Origin: Helicobacter brantae
Lineage (GTDB): Bacteria > Campylobacterota > Campylobacteria > Campylobacterales > Helicobacteraceae
DNA length: 42,927 nt
Assembly: GCF_003364205.1 (NCBI RefSeq)
Contig: NZ_NXLV01000013.1
Span: forward strand, 1 to 42,927
Reading direction: 5' to 3'
In this document: positions 8,554-19,396 of the stretch, piece by piece
Layout of the letters: each line of letters opens with the position of its first letter
Numbering within the stretch: position 1 is the first letter of the stretch
The notes under the pieces: generated by a model
What the model was told of the DNA's origin: nothing
The model's input: the letters and a program-made list of their open reading frames with translations, nothing else
Databases searched by the model: none
Position numbers and translations under genes: made by a program

Positions 8554-10159
8554 TGAGAGTTTGGAAGCTTAGGCATTCTTTTTGCAAAAATGCCTCTTGG
8601 AGAGTTTGGATTGCTTGGGTGTGAGATTGGATAAATTCTTGACATTCTCTTTGGGCTTGGAGAAGTAGATTTGAATCTTCTACAAACAATCTCTCTCCCA
8701 TTCCATAAAGTATTGAGATTTTTTCACTCCATTCTTTTGCCACTTTTAAATCATTTTCTACACAAGAGAAGCTTTGGTGATAGTGGAGTTTGAGGGCTGT
8801 GTAGCCTATAAGGTGGAGTTTGAGGGTGTTGAGGGCGTCTGTTTGGCTTAGCACTTCTTGACTCTCCCATACACTCTCTTCTTCTTGGAGTGAGATTTTT
8901 ATAAACTTGATATGAGATTTGAGGGCAAAGAGGGCTTTTGAAGCTTGATAAAGTGCCAAAACTTTTCTTTGCTCTTGAGTGAGAGTGGGGGATTTTTTGA
9001 GTGAGAGTGTAAGCTTATTTTTGGCATTTTGTATATCTCTCTCTTCTATTACCTCTCTTTTATCCCTTAGCATTAGCAGTCCTGCTTCATTCACTAGGCT
9101 CTCAATCATCGCCCCACTAAAGCCCAAACATTCTTGAGAGATTTTGGGGATAGAGAAAGAGAAATTTTTGTCTTGCAAATAGAGGGAGAAAATCTCTTCT
9201 CTCTCTTTGGGAGAGGGGAGATCAATATAGATTTTTCTATCAAATCGCCCACTTCTAAGCAAAGCAGGATCTAGCACACTAGCGTGATTTGTCGCTCCAA
9301 AGATAATGAGATTGGAGCTATCCATAAACCCATCCATTTCTGTAAGAAGTTGATTGAGGGTGCTTTCTCTCTCATCATTTCTCCCCACCCCTCTCTCTTT
9401 GCCCACAGAATCAATCTCATCGATGAAAATGATTGCACTTTGAGCTTCTTTGGCTTGGGAGAATAGCTCTTGCACTCTCTTAGCCCCTGAGCCTACAAAG
9501 ATTTGAGAAAAACTGCTTCCACTCTGATAAAAAAACGGCACTCCTGCCTCACTTGCTAGGGCTTTGGCAAGCATTGTTTTTCCCACCCCTGGAGGTCCTA
9601 CTAGAAGCACACCTTTTGGCATTCTAAGCCCTAGTTTTCTATACTTGCTAGGGTTTTTGAGATAGTCAATGATTTCTCTTAAATCACTTTTTACCTCACT
9701 AATCCCTGCTAGAGAGTTTAGAGTGATTTTGGGGTTGGGCTGGATTGGGGTGATGACTTCTTCTTTGGACTTTGTGCTTTTTTGAGGAGTGCTAGAGGGA
9801 GCTAGAGGAGAGGGGGCAGGAGAGGGTTTAAATCTGCGATAAAGATATGCTCCACCTCCAAGTAAAAGTAAGATAGCTCCAAGAAGTGAATATAGCCAAT
9901 AAGAGCGTCGATAGGTGATAGGAGAGGAGATACTTTGCAATACCTTATCATCTCTTAAGATTTTGTATTGCTCATTGTTGTGCCAAAAGTAGAGATATTG
10001 ATCATCTAGCTCAAACTTACTTGCATTGTGTGCTAGAGAGGGGAATTCTTGTAAGCCAATGGTTTTGGTATGGTCTTTGAAGAGCAAGAAAGAAATCAAA
10101 ACAAGAAACAAAGCAACCAAAGAGAGAGCAAGAGTAAGTTTCTTTTTGGGCGAGTTCAT
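8540..10159 (-). CDS. FtsH-like AAA+ membrane ATPase lacking the zinc peptidase motif
   Basis: The product is 539 residues: a membrane helix at about 8-27, a short periplasmic segment, a second helix at about 86-106, a proline-rich linker, then an FtsH-type AAA module. Walker A is GPPGVGKT (188-195), Walker B IIFIDEID (243-250), and the second region of homology has arginines in LLRSGRFDR (301-308). Where FtsH has its HEAGH zinc motif this protein has [10 protein letters not shown] (401-410), so both histidines and the glutamate are gone; the later VENDLKVA matches the region of the third zinc ligand. It should be an ATP-driven unfoldase or chaperone rather than a protease. It corresponds to H. 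pylori HP0286 by position (from memory). Its start is 3 bp after the mtaB-like stop. Confidence 0.87.
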   Translation of the reverse strand: MNSPKKKLTLALSLVALFLVLISFLLFKDHTKTIGLQEFPSLAHNASKFELDDQYLYFWHNNEQYKILRDDKVLQSISSPITYRRSYWLYSLLGAILLLLGGGAYLYRRFKPSPAPSPLAPSSTPQKSTKSKEEVITPIQPNPKITLNSLAGISEVKSDLREIIDYLKNPSKYRKLGLRMPKGVLLVGPPGVGKTMLAKALASEAGVPFFYQSGSSFSQIFVGSGAKRVQELFSQAKEAQSAIIFIDEIDSVGKERGVGRNDERESTLNQLLTEMDGFMDSSNLIIFGATNHASVLDPALLRSGRFDRKIYIDLPSPKEREEIFSLYLQDKNFSFSIPKISQECLGFSGAMIESLVNEAGLLMLRDKREVIEERDIQNAKNKLTLSLKKSPTLTQEQRKVLALYQASKALFALKSHIKFIKISLQEEESVWESQEVLSQTDALNTLKLHLIGYTALKLHYHQSFSCVENDLKVAKEWSEKISILYGMGERLFVEDSNLLLQAQRECQEFIQSHTQAIQTLQEAFLQKECLSFQTLNDLL

Positions 10160-10162
10160 AGT

Positions 10163-11419
10163 CTATCCTTTGTGTAGATTTATCTCATTATACTCATTTT
10201 TGATTGTGTATTGTGTAATGCTTAGCCAATGATTTTTTGGAGCTTGAGGGGTGTGGATTTTGACTTTGTTATAGAATTGATCTAGCCCTAGTGCAACTCC
10301 ATTTTGATAACTCTCTACTAAGACTTGCAAAGGAGTGGAAGCATTTTTTTGTCTGAAGGCTAGATTTTTCTCTTCAATTAGAGCTTTGAGCTGATGAAGT
10401 CTAGCTTTGGAAATTGCTCCATTGATACGAGGTTTCATATGGCTTGAGGGTGTGCCATCTCTTGGGCTATAAATAAAGGGGTGAATATGAGTAAGGGGTA
10501 AAAGCTTGAGGTTTTCATAGGCCTCACTCCATACCTCCTCACTCTCTTTAGGGTGTCCCACAATATAATCACTCCCAATCGCAAAGCCCTTAGAGGCAAT
10601 TTTTTGCAAAAGCTCTAAATCACTCTCAAAGCGATTGATTCGATTCATTACTTCTAGCATTGTATTATGAGAGTGCTGAAGTGCGATGTGGAGGTGTTTT
10701 TCTAAAAACTCTTCCCCCAAAAGCTCCAAAAACTCTTCTCCAATCTGACTAGGCTCTAGTGAGCCAACTCTAATGCGTTTGATTCCTTCAATTTTGGCAA
10801 TTTCTTTGATGAGCTTGGGGACTGAGGTTTGAGTGTCTTTGCCATAGCTCCCCATATTTGTGCCTGTTAGCACAACTTCTTGCACTCCACCTTCAGCTAG
10901 AATTTTGACTTGTTTGAGGATTGAATCTTGGGGCAAACTCCTAGCCTTGCCTCTTGTAAAAGGGATAATGCAATAGCTACAAGAAAAATCACAACCCTCT
11001 TGGATTTTGATAAATGCTCGGCTTTTGCCTACAAACTCACTCACTAAAGTTTTATCAATATGGCTATCTTCTTGAGGGGAGGTGTAGAAAAAGGGCTTGT
11101 TTTCTTTTAAAAGAGAATTGATATTTTCTTTGTGAGCGTGATCAAAGACACCACGCACAAGTGGGGAAATCTCTTTGCCCTTAGTCTTCACTCCACAGCC
11201 TGTGAAATAAAGCTTTTTGTCTGTTTTGCTAATTTTGTTGAGATAGTGCTTCACTCCACTATCAGCCCCATTGGTTACAGAGCAAGAGTTGATGATGATA
11301 ATCTCAGCTTCACTCTCATCTTGAGTTACCTCAAAGTCTTTGAGGTTTTCTATCATCACTTGGGTATCAAAGAGGTTGGTGCGACACCCAAAGGTTTTAA
11401 AATACACTTTTGGTTTCAT
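10163..11419 (-). CDS. mtaB: MiaB-family tRNA methylthiotransferase (MtaB type)
   Basis: The protein has 418 residues. The N-terminal UPF0004 domain has three cysteines that bind the auxiliary 4Fe-4S cluster (FGCRTN Cys12, NSCSVT Cys46, TGCGV Cys75). The radical-SAM motif CDFSCSYC supplies Cys143, Cys147 and Cys150, and is followed by the typical IIPFTRGKARS. A TRAM-like C-terminus follows, poorly conserved here. MtaB turns t6A into ms2t6A at position 37 of ANN-decoding tRNAs; MiaB (i6A) is the alternative, but the RTN/ARS motifs and length fit MtaB. I start at 11419 because GAGGG stands 6 nt upstream and the family begins just before VYFKTFGCRTN. This start overlaps the mscS end by 23 nt. 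Confidence 0.83.
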   Translation of the reverse strand: MKPKVYFKTFGCRTNLFDTQVMIENLKDFEVTQDESEAEIIIINSCSVTNGADSGVKHYLNKISKTDKKLYFTGCGVKTKGKEISPLVRGVFDHAHKENINSLLKENKPFFYTSPQEDSHIDKTLVSEFVGKSRAFIKIQEGCDFSCSYCIIPFTRGKARSLPQDSILKQVKILAEGGVQEVVLTGTNMGSYGKDTQTSVPKLIKEIAKIEGIKRIRVGSLEPSQIGEEFLELLGEEFLEKHLHIALQHSHNTMLEVMNRINRFESDLELLQKIASKGFAIGSDYIVGHPKESEEVWSEAYENLKLLPLTHIHPFIYSPRDGTPSSHMKPRINGAISKARLHQLKALIEEKNLAFRQKNASTPLQVLVESYQNGVALGLDQFYNKVKIHTPQAPKNHWLSITQYTIKNEYNEINLHKG

Positions 11420-13019
11420 TTTTTCCCTCATCACACTCTTTGGGGTGAGGCTCGTGAGTGAATCTCTCCCAAACTCCATCGCTTCCTGTATTGACAATCT
11501 TGGTCGTAGGATAAGCTAGTTTGATATCAGGCTCTTTGCCAATTTGCTCAATAATCTCAAGAGAGATTGTGCTTCTAAGATTGAGGATTGTGAAAGCATT
11601 GCTTTGATACCACAAAGAGATTCTTACCCCATTTGGCTCAATCATATTAAACACTCTAGGCTCTAGGCTAATGCGTTTGATAGAGTAGCGTTCTTTGAGT
11701 TGCAAAAGGCGTTTTTTGCCACTCTCGATATGAGGCTTAGAGTGTTTTCTAGCCACTTCTTGCACGATTTCTGTGGCTCTTTTGTGATTGCTATCAAAGG
11801 TAATGGTAAAGTCTATCCCATCCCAAACCGTTGTCATTCCTCCGTGAGTGTAGTTGCTGATGATTGTAGTGAAAATGAGGTTATTGGGGATAAAGATGAT
11901 TCTCCCTGCTCGGCGTGTTTCCATATAGGTATTGAGCGTTACATCTTCTAAGAGAGTAATGCGTGTCATTGAGATATCCAAAATATCTCCCACATAAGTG
12001 GTATTATCACGATGAACGCGAATCCTATCCCCCACGTGCAATCCTCCACCGATGATGATGACAAACCACCCCAAAAAACTCATAAAGAGATCTCTCATCG
12101 CAAATGCAAGACCTGCTGAGACAAATCCTAAGAATGTTACAAGATAGGTGATATTGTTGAGATAGCTTAGGAGCAAAACAATGGCGATAATGATGATATT
12201 TGCAAAATTGACAATCTTATTGGCAATATAAAGTCGCTCTTGATCAAGGTATTTTTTGAGGGCAAACTTGATAGCCAAAGCGATGAAAAAGATTGTGATA
12301 CAGATGATAAGCACATAAATTGTCTTGATTGTCTGCTTTTGGATTTGCTCTTCAAGCTTGGAGATAATATCGTTTGATTTTCTTGAATATACCTCAATAG
12401 AAGTTTCTAGGATACTTTGAGCCCCTTCAAGCTCGATTTTGATATTTTGCAATCTTTGAATCTCCTCTAGGGTTTCAGAGTTTTGAGACTTATCTTCAAG
12501 ATTGAGTAGGGCATCAAGAAGAGCTTTTTTCTCTTGCAATGCTCTAATTGTGTCTTTGAGGCTATCAAGATTGTTTTGAAGGGTTTTTTCTTGTGAGCGA
12601 ATTTGCTTGATGAAATCCTTTGCTCCAATGATAGCAATAGGGTTTGTGATAGTGGGGATCTTCTCAATATCTTTGATTTCTGTTAGCTCTTTGTAGGGGT
12701 TTTTCTCATCAGTGAAAAAACTTTTTTGTCTTTGGAGAGTTTCAAGGCGATTGTTGAGGACTTGGAGTTGCTCGGTATTGCTAGAGGTAGGTTTGGTGCG
12801 TTTGATTTGCCATTCAAGTGATTTGATTTGATTGAGGATTGAGGCGTATTTGGCAGAATTGTTGTATTTGCGAATCCAAGGGTTTTGCTCACCATCAAGT
12901 TTTTTATCCAAAAGCGATATTTCATCTTGAATGGCTTTGATTCTATCTTGTGTCAAAGAATCCACTGCTACTGCATTGACTATCCCCAAAAATACCAAAA
13001 TCCCAAAAAGCTTTCTCAT
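11397..13019 (-). CDS. MscS-family mechanosensitive channel with long periplasmic coiled coil
   Basis: The product is 540 residues. A signal peptide (1-18) is followed by about 210 residues of Glu/Lys/Gln-rich sequence that should form coiled coils in the periplasm. Three hydrophobic helices come next (about 232-253, 267-286 and 291-325); the last contains the glycine/alanine-rich pore stretch FVSAGLAFAMRD. Then comes the MscS beta-domain (LHVGDRIRV, YVGDILDISMTRITLLED) and an alpha/beta C-terminal part. The family releases solutes on hypo-osmotic shock. The extra periplasmic part makes it longer than E. coli MscS, closer to the MscK/YbdG class in plan. ATG overlaps the aroB stop as ATGA. Position equals H. 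pylori HP0284 (from memory). Confidence 0.88.
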   Translation of the reverse strand: MRKLFGILVFLGIVNAVAVDSLTQDRIKAIQDEISLLDKKLDGEQNPWIRKYNNSAKYASILNQIKSLEWQIKRTKPTSSNTEQLQVLNNRLETLQRQKSFFTDEKNPYKELTEIKDIEKIPTITNPIAIIGAKDFIKQIRSQEKTLQNNLDSLKDTIRALQEKKALLDALLNLEDKSQNSETLEEIQRLQNIKIELEGAQSILETSIEVYSRKSNDIISKLEEQIQKQTIKTIYVLIICITIFFIALAIKFALKKYLDQERLYIANKIVNFANIIIIAIVLLLSYLNNITYLVTFLGFVSAGLAFAMRDLFMSFLGWFVIIIGGGLHVGDRIRVHRDNTTYVGDILDISMTRITLLEDVTLNTYMETRRAGRIIFIPNNLIFTTIISNYTHGGMTTVWDGIDFTITFDSNHKRATEIVQEVARKHSKPHIESGKKRLLQLKERYSIKRISLEPRVFNMIEPNGVRISLWYQSNAFTILNLRSTISLEIIEQIGKEPDIKLAYPTTKIVNTGSDGVWERFTHEPHPKECDEGKNETKSVF

Positions 13020-14029
13020 ACAAAATCCCTTAAAACTTCCATAATTTCCTCTTCTTGAGGATAAGCAAACTCATAACTCCCAATTGCTTTTGGAAGTATA
13101 AATTTAATTTTGCGATTTTGAGTCTTTTTATCTAAAAAAAGTGCATCAAAAAAGCTAGAAAGATGATTGATATGATAGTGAGTGGGGAGATGATAGGTTT
13201 GCAAAAGCTCTATGACTTCTTTATTTTGAGAAAATCCATTATAAGAAGTTGCCAAAGCATTTGCCATCACCATTCCCATACTTACAGCCTCGCCGTGCAA
13301 ATACTTTTTGTAATCTCCCTCTTGCTCGATGATATGCCCAAAAGTATGTCCATAGTTTAGAGAAGCTCTAAGATTGCTCTCTCTCTCATCTTGCTCTACG
13401 ATATGGGCTTTGAGAGAAATACTTTTGTAAATCACTTCCTCTATATTTTGCTTCACCCATTGAGGGGAGGAGAGAGAAGAGAAAAGTGAGCTATCAAAAC
13501 AAATTGCCATTTTTATCACTTCTGCAAGTCCTGCATTGAACTCTCTTGGGGGGAGAGTGGAGAGAAAGAGGGGAGAGATAAAGACTTTGGAGGGTTGATG
13601 AAAGATGCCGATGAGATTTTTGCCTTGTGGGGAGTTAATCCCACATTTTCCCCCTACACTTGCATCAACTTGAGCTAGAAGTGTTGTGGGGATTGAGTAA
13701 AAGTCAATCCCTCTCATATACAACCCACTTGCAAGTCCCACAATATCACTCACCACTCCCCCTCCTAGTGCAATCATTAGACTTTTTCTATCAAGTTTGC
13801 AAGCTAGGGCGTATTCTAGGAGAGAGAAAAGCTCTTTGGGGTTTTTGCTCTCCTCCCCACTTGGCAAAATGTAGCTAAAGACTTGAGGGGCGTGGATTTG
13901 GGAGAGGAATTGCTTGAGATAGAGTGGAGCGACTTGGCTATCGCTCACCACTAGCACACTTCCCTCACTCTCTAGTCTATCAGGGAGAAAGAAGTGGATT
14001 TGAGAGTTATGAAGATTAAGCGTTTTCAT
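13016..14029 (-). CDS. aroB: 3-dehydroquinate synthase
   Basis: This 337-residue NAD- and metal-dependent cyclase converts DAHP to 3-dehydroquinate, the second step of the shikimate pathway. The diagnostic blocks are GGGVVSDIVGLASGLYMRG, IPTTLLAQVDASVGGK and the zinc ligands in LAEVIK, NYGHTFGHIIE and LHGEAVSMGM. The length is normal. It overlaps the TrkA-like gene by 14 nt and mscS by 4 nt, so it is translated within the operon. Confidence 0.96.
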   Translation of the reverse strand: MKTLNLHNSQIHFFLPDRLESEGSVLVVSDSQVAPLYLKQFLSQIHAPQVFSYILPSGEESKNPKELFSLLEYALACKLDRKSLMIALGGGVVSDIVGLASGLYMRGIDFYSIPTTLLAQVDASVGGKCGINSPQGKNLIGIFHQPSKVFISPLFLSTLPPREFNAGLAEVIKMAICFDSSLFSSLSSPQWVKQNIEEVIYKSISLKAHIVEQDERESNLRASLNYGHTFGHIIEQEGDYKKYLHGEAVSMGMVMANALATSYNGFSQNKEVIELLQTYHLPTHYHINHLSSFFDALFLDKKTQNRKIKFILPKAIGSYEFAYPQEEEIMEVLRDFV

Positions 14030-15425
14030 AGGGCAGGGGGATAAGGATTTGGGGATAGAGATTCATATCTGCACTATATCTTGATAAATCTGTGGAAGCA
14101 AATTTACCCAAAGCGTATTTGACTATGCTTGGAGAGAATGGGATAAACTGAAGCAAAGCCCTTTTTTGCTCTTGGAGAAAGATGATAGGGTTTTTGGTGC
14201 TTGAGAGTGTGAGAGAGATAGGTTTGTTGAATACTTGAGAGAGGGTTTTATAACTCTCAAAACTCTCTGTATGGTAGTTCTCATCGACATCATAGTCATA
14301 AATCTCAAAGCCAAGATTGAGCTGAGAGGCGATATCTAGGGAGACTGAAGCGATATTCTCTATCTTCTCTTCTCCCAAAAGTGTGATTGCTTCTTTGCAT
14401 TCACAAAGTGGGGTTTGAGAGGTTTTAAAAATAGGGATAAAAAGCTCAAATAGAGTTTTTTTGTTGAGAGCAAATAGCTTGGGGTTGAGGATTGCAAGTC
14501 CGATTTTTTTGGGTTTATCTAGGGTGATGATTTCCTCAAATGTGCGTTTTTGATAGTCAATGTAGAGATGAATATTTGGAGCTTGAATGCTTTTGAGATG
14601 AGAGAGAAGCTCAAAATTTGCAGGGTTGAGGAGTGTGATATAGAGTTGATTGCTATTGAGTTTTTGGTGCAAAAACAACGCATCATCTAAATCTCTCAAA
14701 ATCTCATTTTCACTCAAAATTTCTTCATCAAGATAGAGGAACAAATCTTTCCCAAAAGGGATAGGGAATTGTCCTAGTGAGCTTGTGATTTGGCGATAGA
14801 CATTGCCTAAGATTTTGGGATTGCCGATAGCTAGGAGTCTGTCATTGGGCTGGATTGTGAGAGAATAGGTGCTTAGAAGAAGCTGATTGTGGCGATAGAT
14901 TCCTACAATCTTCCAATCTTTTTGAGCGATTGAGCCAAGTTGTCGATAGCAATACACGCTCCCACTTGGCACTAAAATCTCCATTACTTCCCCCTCGCCT
15001 AGTCCAAAATCATGAAGTGTTACAGGAGAATTGGGCAAATATCCTAGAAGTTTGTTGCTCATTACTAGAGGAATAGAGATTTCTTGGAGCAAATCATCAT
15101 CTATCCCTAGACTTTCTTTCACACTTGCGACAATGAGGGTTTGGGGATAGAGGGCTCTAAGGAGTGAGTAGATAATCTTGCACTCCTCTATGTCTTGATG
15201 AATGAGAAAAAACTGATGATAATCCCCTGTGAGGGTGTTGCGAAGTTTTGAGTTTGAGGTAGGATCAAAACAAAAGAAGCTAAAGTTATTGGGGTGAGTG
15301 GAGGGGATAAGCTCACTTTCTTGGGTGATGATGGTGTAGTAGTGGGAGCTATGATACTGCTCTAGCAAATGGCTTAGAAAATACTCTGCTGTTTTCCCCT
15401 CTAAAATAAGTCCGATTTTTTTCAT
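14016..15425 (-). CDS. TrkA-like regulatory protein (RCK_N/RCK_C plan), COG3400 type
   Basis: The protein has 469 residues and no membrane segment. It starts with a Rossmann-like beta strand (KKIGLILEGKTAEYFLSHLL). A TrkA-C/RCK_C-like domain follows at about 130-205, with LGEGEVMEILVPSGS and LTIQPNDRLLAIGNP. The second half has a further nucleotide-binding-like fold. Proteins of this plan are annotated as TrkA-family or COG3400 potassium-related regulators; the ligand and partner are not known from sequence. It is the first gene of the operon, with a TATAAT box 44 nt upstream of the ATG, and its product may gate or sense ions together with the downstream mechanosensitive channel (inference from the linkage only). 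Confidence 0.7.
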   Translation of the reverse strand: MKKIGLILEGKTAEYFLSHLLEQYHSSHYYTIITQESELIPSTHPNNFSFFCFDPTSNSKLRNTLTGDYHQFFLIHQDIEECKIIYSLLRALYPQTLIVASVKESLGIDDDLLQEISIPLVMSNKLLGYLPNSPVTLHDFGLGEGEVMEILVPSGSVYCYRQLGSIAQKDWKIVGIYRHNQLLLSTYSLTIQPNDRLLAIGNPKILGNVYRQITSSLGQFPIPFGKDLFLYLDEEILSENEILRDLDDALFLHQKLNSNQLYITLLNPANFELLSHLKSIQAPNIHLYIDYQKRTFEEIITLDKPKKIGLAILNPKLFALNKKTLFELFIPIFKTSQTPLCECKEAITLLGEEKIENIASVSLDIASQLNLGFEIYDYDVDENYHTESFESYKTLSQVFNKPISLTLSSTKNPIIFLQEQKRALLQFIPFSPSIVKYALGKFASTDLSRYSADMNLYPQILIPLPYENA

Positions 15426-15468
15426 TTGTTTTGCTTAAAATCCTTTTTGCACTGATTGTATTGCTAAA

Positions 15469-15474
15469 ATTATA
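15469..15474 (-). promoter_or_regulatory. Promoter -10 box for the TrkA-like/aroB/mscS operon
   Basis: The minus strand reads TGTATAAT here, a perfect TATAAT box with a TG upstream, 44 nt before the first ATG of the six-gene operon. The plus strand over the same bases offers TATACA for tgt, so the two divergent promoters overlap. Confidence 0.6.
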
Positions 15475-15497
15475 CAAAAGGTTTTCAAAAGATTTGA

Positions 15498-17461
<1,964 letters not shown>

Positions 17462-17492
17462 CTTCTATCCTTATTTTGTAAAATAAAAATAG

Positions 17493-17521
17493 ATTATGCC
17501 CCCCCCCCCACTTAAAAACAG
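17493..17521 (-). promoter_or_regulatory. Promoter with G11 tract in the -35/-10 spacer
   Basis: On the minus strand a CTGTTT element (17521-17516) is followed by 17 bp, eleven of them the G tract (17509-17499), and then CATAAT (17498-17493), a five-of-six match to TATAAT, 31 nt before the ATG. Spacer length is exactly 17 bp at 11 G. Slippage would move the elements apart or together and so tune transcription. The -35 is weak, as usual in this group. Confidence 0.6.
17499..17509 (-). repeat. G11 homopolymer tract, intergenic
   Basis: Eleven C on the plus strand lie between carA and the outer-membrane protein gene, directly upstream of the -10 box. Changes in length would alter transcription rather than reading frame. 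Confidence 0.85.
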
Positions 17522-17581
17522 CTTAAAAAGTGGAAAAAATTTTGAGAAATTGAAAGATTTGTGTGAGGACTCAAAGCTCTT

Positions 17582-18700
17582 TTAGAGCATTTGAGCAAAT
17601 TGCAGAAAGAGATTTTTACTATCTTGTGGGCCAGGACTAGCTTCAGGGTGGTATTGGACAGAGAAGATTGGCGAATCTTTATATCTCACACCCTCAATCG
17701 TGCCATCAAAGAGATTGATATGTGTAACCTCTGCTACTTCTTTGATTTTTTCTGTTACAGAGTAGTTGTGGTTTTGTGCTGTGATTTCTACTTCATTGCT
17801 AATGAGATTTTTGACAGGGTGATTGCCTCCGTGATGTCCGAACTTGAGCTTCTCTGTGGGGTAGCCATGAGCGATAGAGAGGAGTTGATGTCCTAGACAG
17901 ATTCCAAACATTGGGATTTTTTGAGCTATGAGTTTTTTGATCTGCTCCACTTCTTGGCTCAAAACCATTGGATCTCCAGGACCATTGGAGAGGAAAACGC
18001 CTTGGATTTTGCCCTCTTTGTAGAGTGCGATGATTTCATCAGCATTGAAGCTGTGGGGTTTGACAATAGTTTTTAGCCCCACATTGACAAGCTCATTGAG
18101 GATATTGTCCTTTGCTCCAAAGTCAATAGCAACGATAGTTTTCTCTGTCTTTGGGGTAGAGTAGTCAAAACTTTGGAAGCAAAATGTCCCTTGAGTGTGG
18201 GTTTTGTCCTCTTTGAGTGAAACCTCTTTGATATAGTTTATCTCTTCAATCCTTGGAGAGGAGTTTAGGAGTGTTTTTAGCTCCTCTCTCTCCTCTATCT
18301 CAGTAGAAACTATTACCATCATTGCTCCCTCACTCCTAAGCATTTTGGTAAGTCCTCTTGTATCTATATCACAAATCCCCATTATCCCTCTCTCTTGCAA
18401 AAAGTCTTGAAGAGATTCTTTGGCTCTAAAGTTTGAGAAAAAGTCCTCATAATTTCGCACAAAGATTCCTTTGCAGTGAGGGATTTCTCGCTCATTATCT
18501 TGTGGATTTGTGCCAATGATTCCAATCTCAGGCATTGTAAAAGTGATGAATTGCCCTGCATAGCTTGGATCTGTGATAATCTCTTGATAGCCACTCATTG
18601 AGGTGTTAAACACCACCTCTCCTACTTGAGTGCCATTTGCTCCAAAACTTTGGGCTTTGATAAAAGTCCCATTCTCAAAGTAGAGATAGGCAGGTTTCAT
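17582..18700 (-). CDS. carA: Carbamoyl-phosphate synthase small subunit
   Basis: This 372-residue glutamine amidotransferase subunit supplies ammonia to CarB for carbamoyl phosphate, used for pyrimidines and arginine. The N-terminal domain has VVFNTSMSGYQEIITDPSYAGQ. The class I glutaminase domain has the nucleophile in GICLGHQL and the His/Glu pair in YHPEASPGP. Length is typical. Its ATG overlaps the DUF507 stop as ATGA, matching the H. pylori HP1236-HP1237 pair (from memory). The large subunit is not in the window. Confidence 0.96.
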   Translation of the reverse strand: MKPAYLYFENGTFIKAQSFGANGTQVGEVVFNTSMSGYQEIITDPSYAGQFITFTMPEIGIIGTNPQDNEREIPHCKGIFVRNYEDFFSNFRAKESLQDFLQERGIMGICDIDTRGLTKMLRSEGAMMVIVSTEIEEREELKTLLNSSPRIEEINYIKEVSLKEDKTHTQGTFCFQSFDYSTPKTEKTIVAIDFGAKDNILNELVNVGLKTIVKPHSFNADEIIALYKEGKIQGVFLSNGPGDPMVLSQEVEQIKKLIAQKIPMFGICLGHQLLSIAHGYPTEKLKFGHHGGNHPVKNLISNEVEITAQNHNYSVTEKIKEVAEVTHINLFDGTIEGVRYKDSPIFSVQYHPEASPGPQDSKNLFLQFAQML

Positions 18701-19248
18701 AGATATCCTTTTTTCTTAAGTTCTTCCTCATAGAGTTTGTTGAATACAAGTTCATACTCATCACTTCCTACCACTAGCTTTTTTTTGTAGTTTTTGAGTT
18801 TTTCAAGCACGACTTCTTCAGCATCTTCATAGATTTTGGCATAAGAATCTATGGCTTTGAAGATGAGATTTTTGATGACATTATCAGAGAGAGAAAAAAC
18901 GATAAGCTTTTTCTCTTGCAATGCTTTTAGTATCTCGTGAGAGAGGTTGCTGTATCTATCGTCCCAATTAAGAGGGAAGTTGATTTCATTGGCAATTTGC
19001 TTTTTTATCATCCAAAACAATTGTCGCTCATCAGCTCTCATAAACTCAATCTCATCAAGATTTTGCTCTAGCAAAACTCTAGTCTTCTCATCAAGTGCAA
19101 TTTCTTGCTTAATATCTTTTTCCAAAACTTCAAGGATAGTTTTTTGGAGTTGCTCTATGGAGGATTTTTCCTCCAAAAGTGGGGAGTTAAAGAGGTCAAG
19201 TGCCACTTTGTTTGCTACATAAGGAGCGTGTTGTAATTTTATCTTCAT
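18697..19248 (-). CDS. DUF507 family protein
   Basis: The protein has 183 residues and is highly charged and mostly helical, with LQHAPYVANKVALDLFNSP at the start and LEKLKNYKKKLV near the end; no membrane segment or catalytic motif is visible. It fits DUF507, a conserved protein of unknown function found upstream of carA in Campylobacterota. I start at 19248 (ATG AAG ATA) because AAGG lies 7 nt upstream, whereas the TTG six bases earlier lacks a site. It forms an operon with carA. Confidence 0.8.
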   Translation of the reverse strand: MKIKLQHAPYVANKVALDLFNSPLLEEKSSIEQLQKTILEVLEKDIKQEIALDEKTRVLLEQNLDEIEFMRADERQLFWMIKKQIANEINFPLNWDDRYSNLSHEILKALQEKKLIVFSLSDNVIKNLIFKAIDSYAKIYEDAEEVVLEKLKNYKKKLVVGSDEYELVFNKLYEEELKKKGYL

Positions 19249-19381
19249 ATTCAAACCTTAATTTTTTTGAGTGTATTTTAACCTTTTTTAGATTAAATTG
19301 TTTGTGAAGTTGTATGCAAAACGCTTCAAGCTCAAAAGAGATTGTAATCTTCCCCCTAGATTGATGACAATACCCCCATAC

Positions 19382-19396
19382 TCCCTCAAAGAGGGA
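19382..19396 (-). terminator. Short hairpin after the phase-off outer-membrane protein gene
   Basis: TCCCTC-TTT-GAGGGA is a perfect 6-bp stem with a three-base loop, directly after the stop codon. No U-run follows on the minus strand, so it may be a stabiliser or a weak terminator. Confidence 0.35.
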
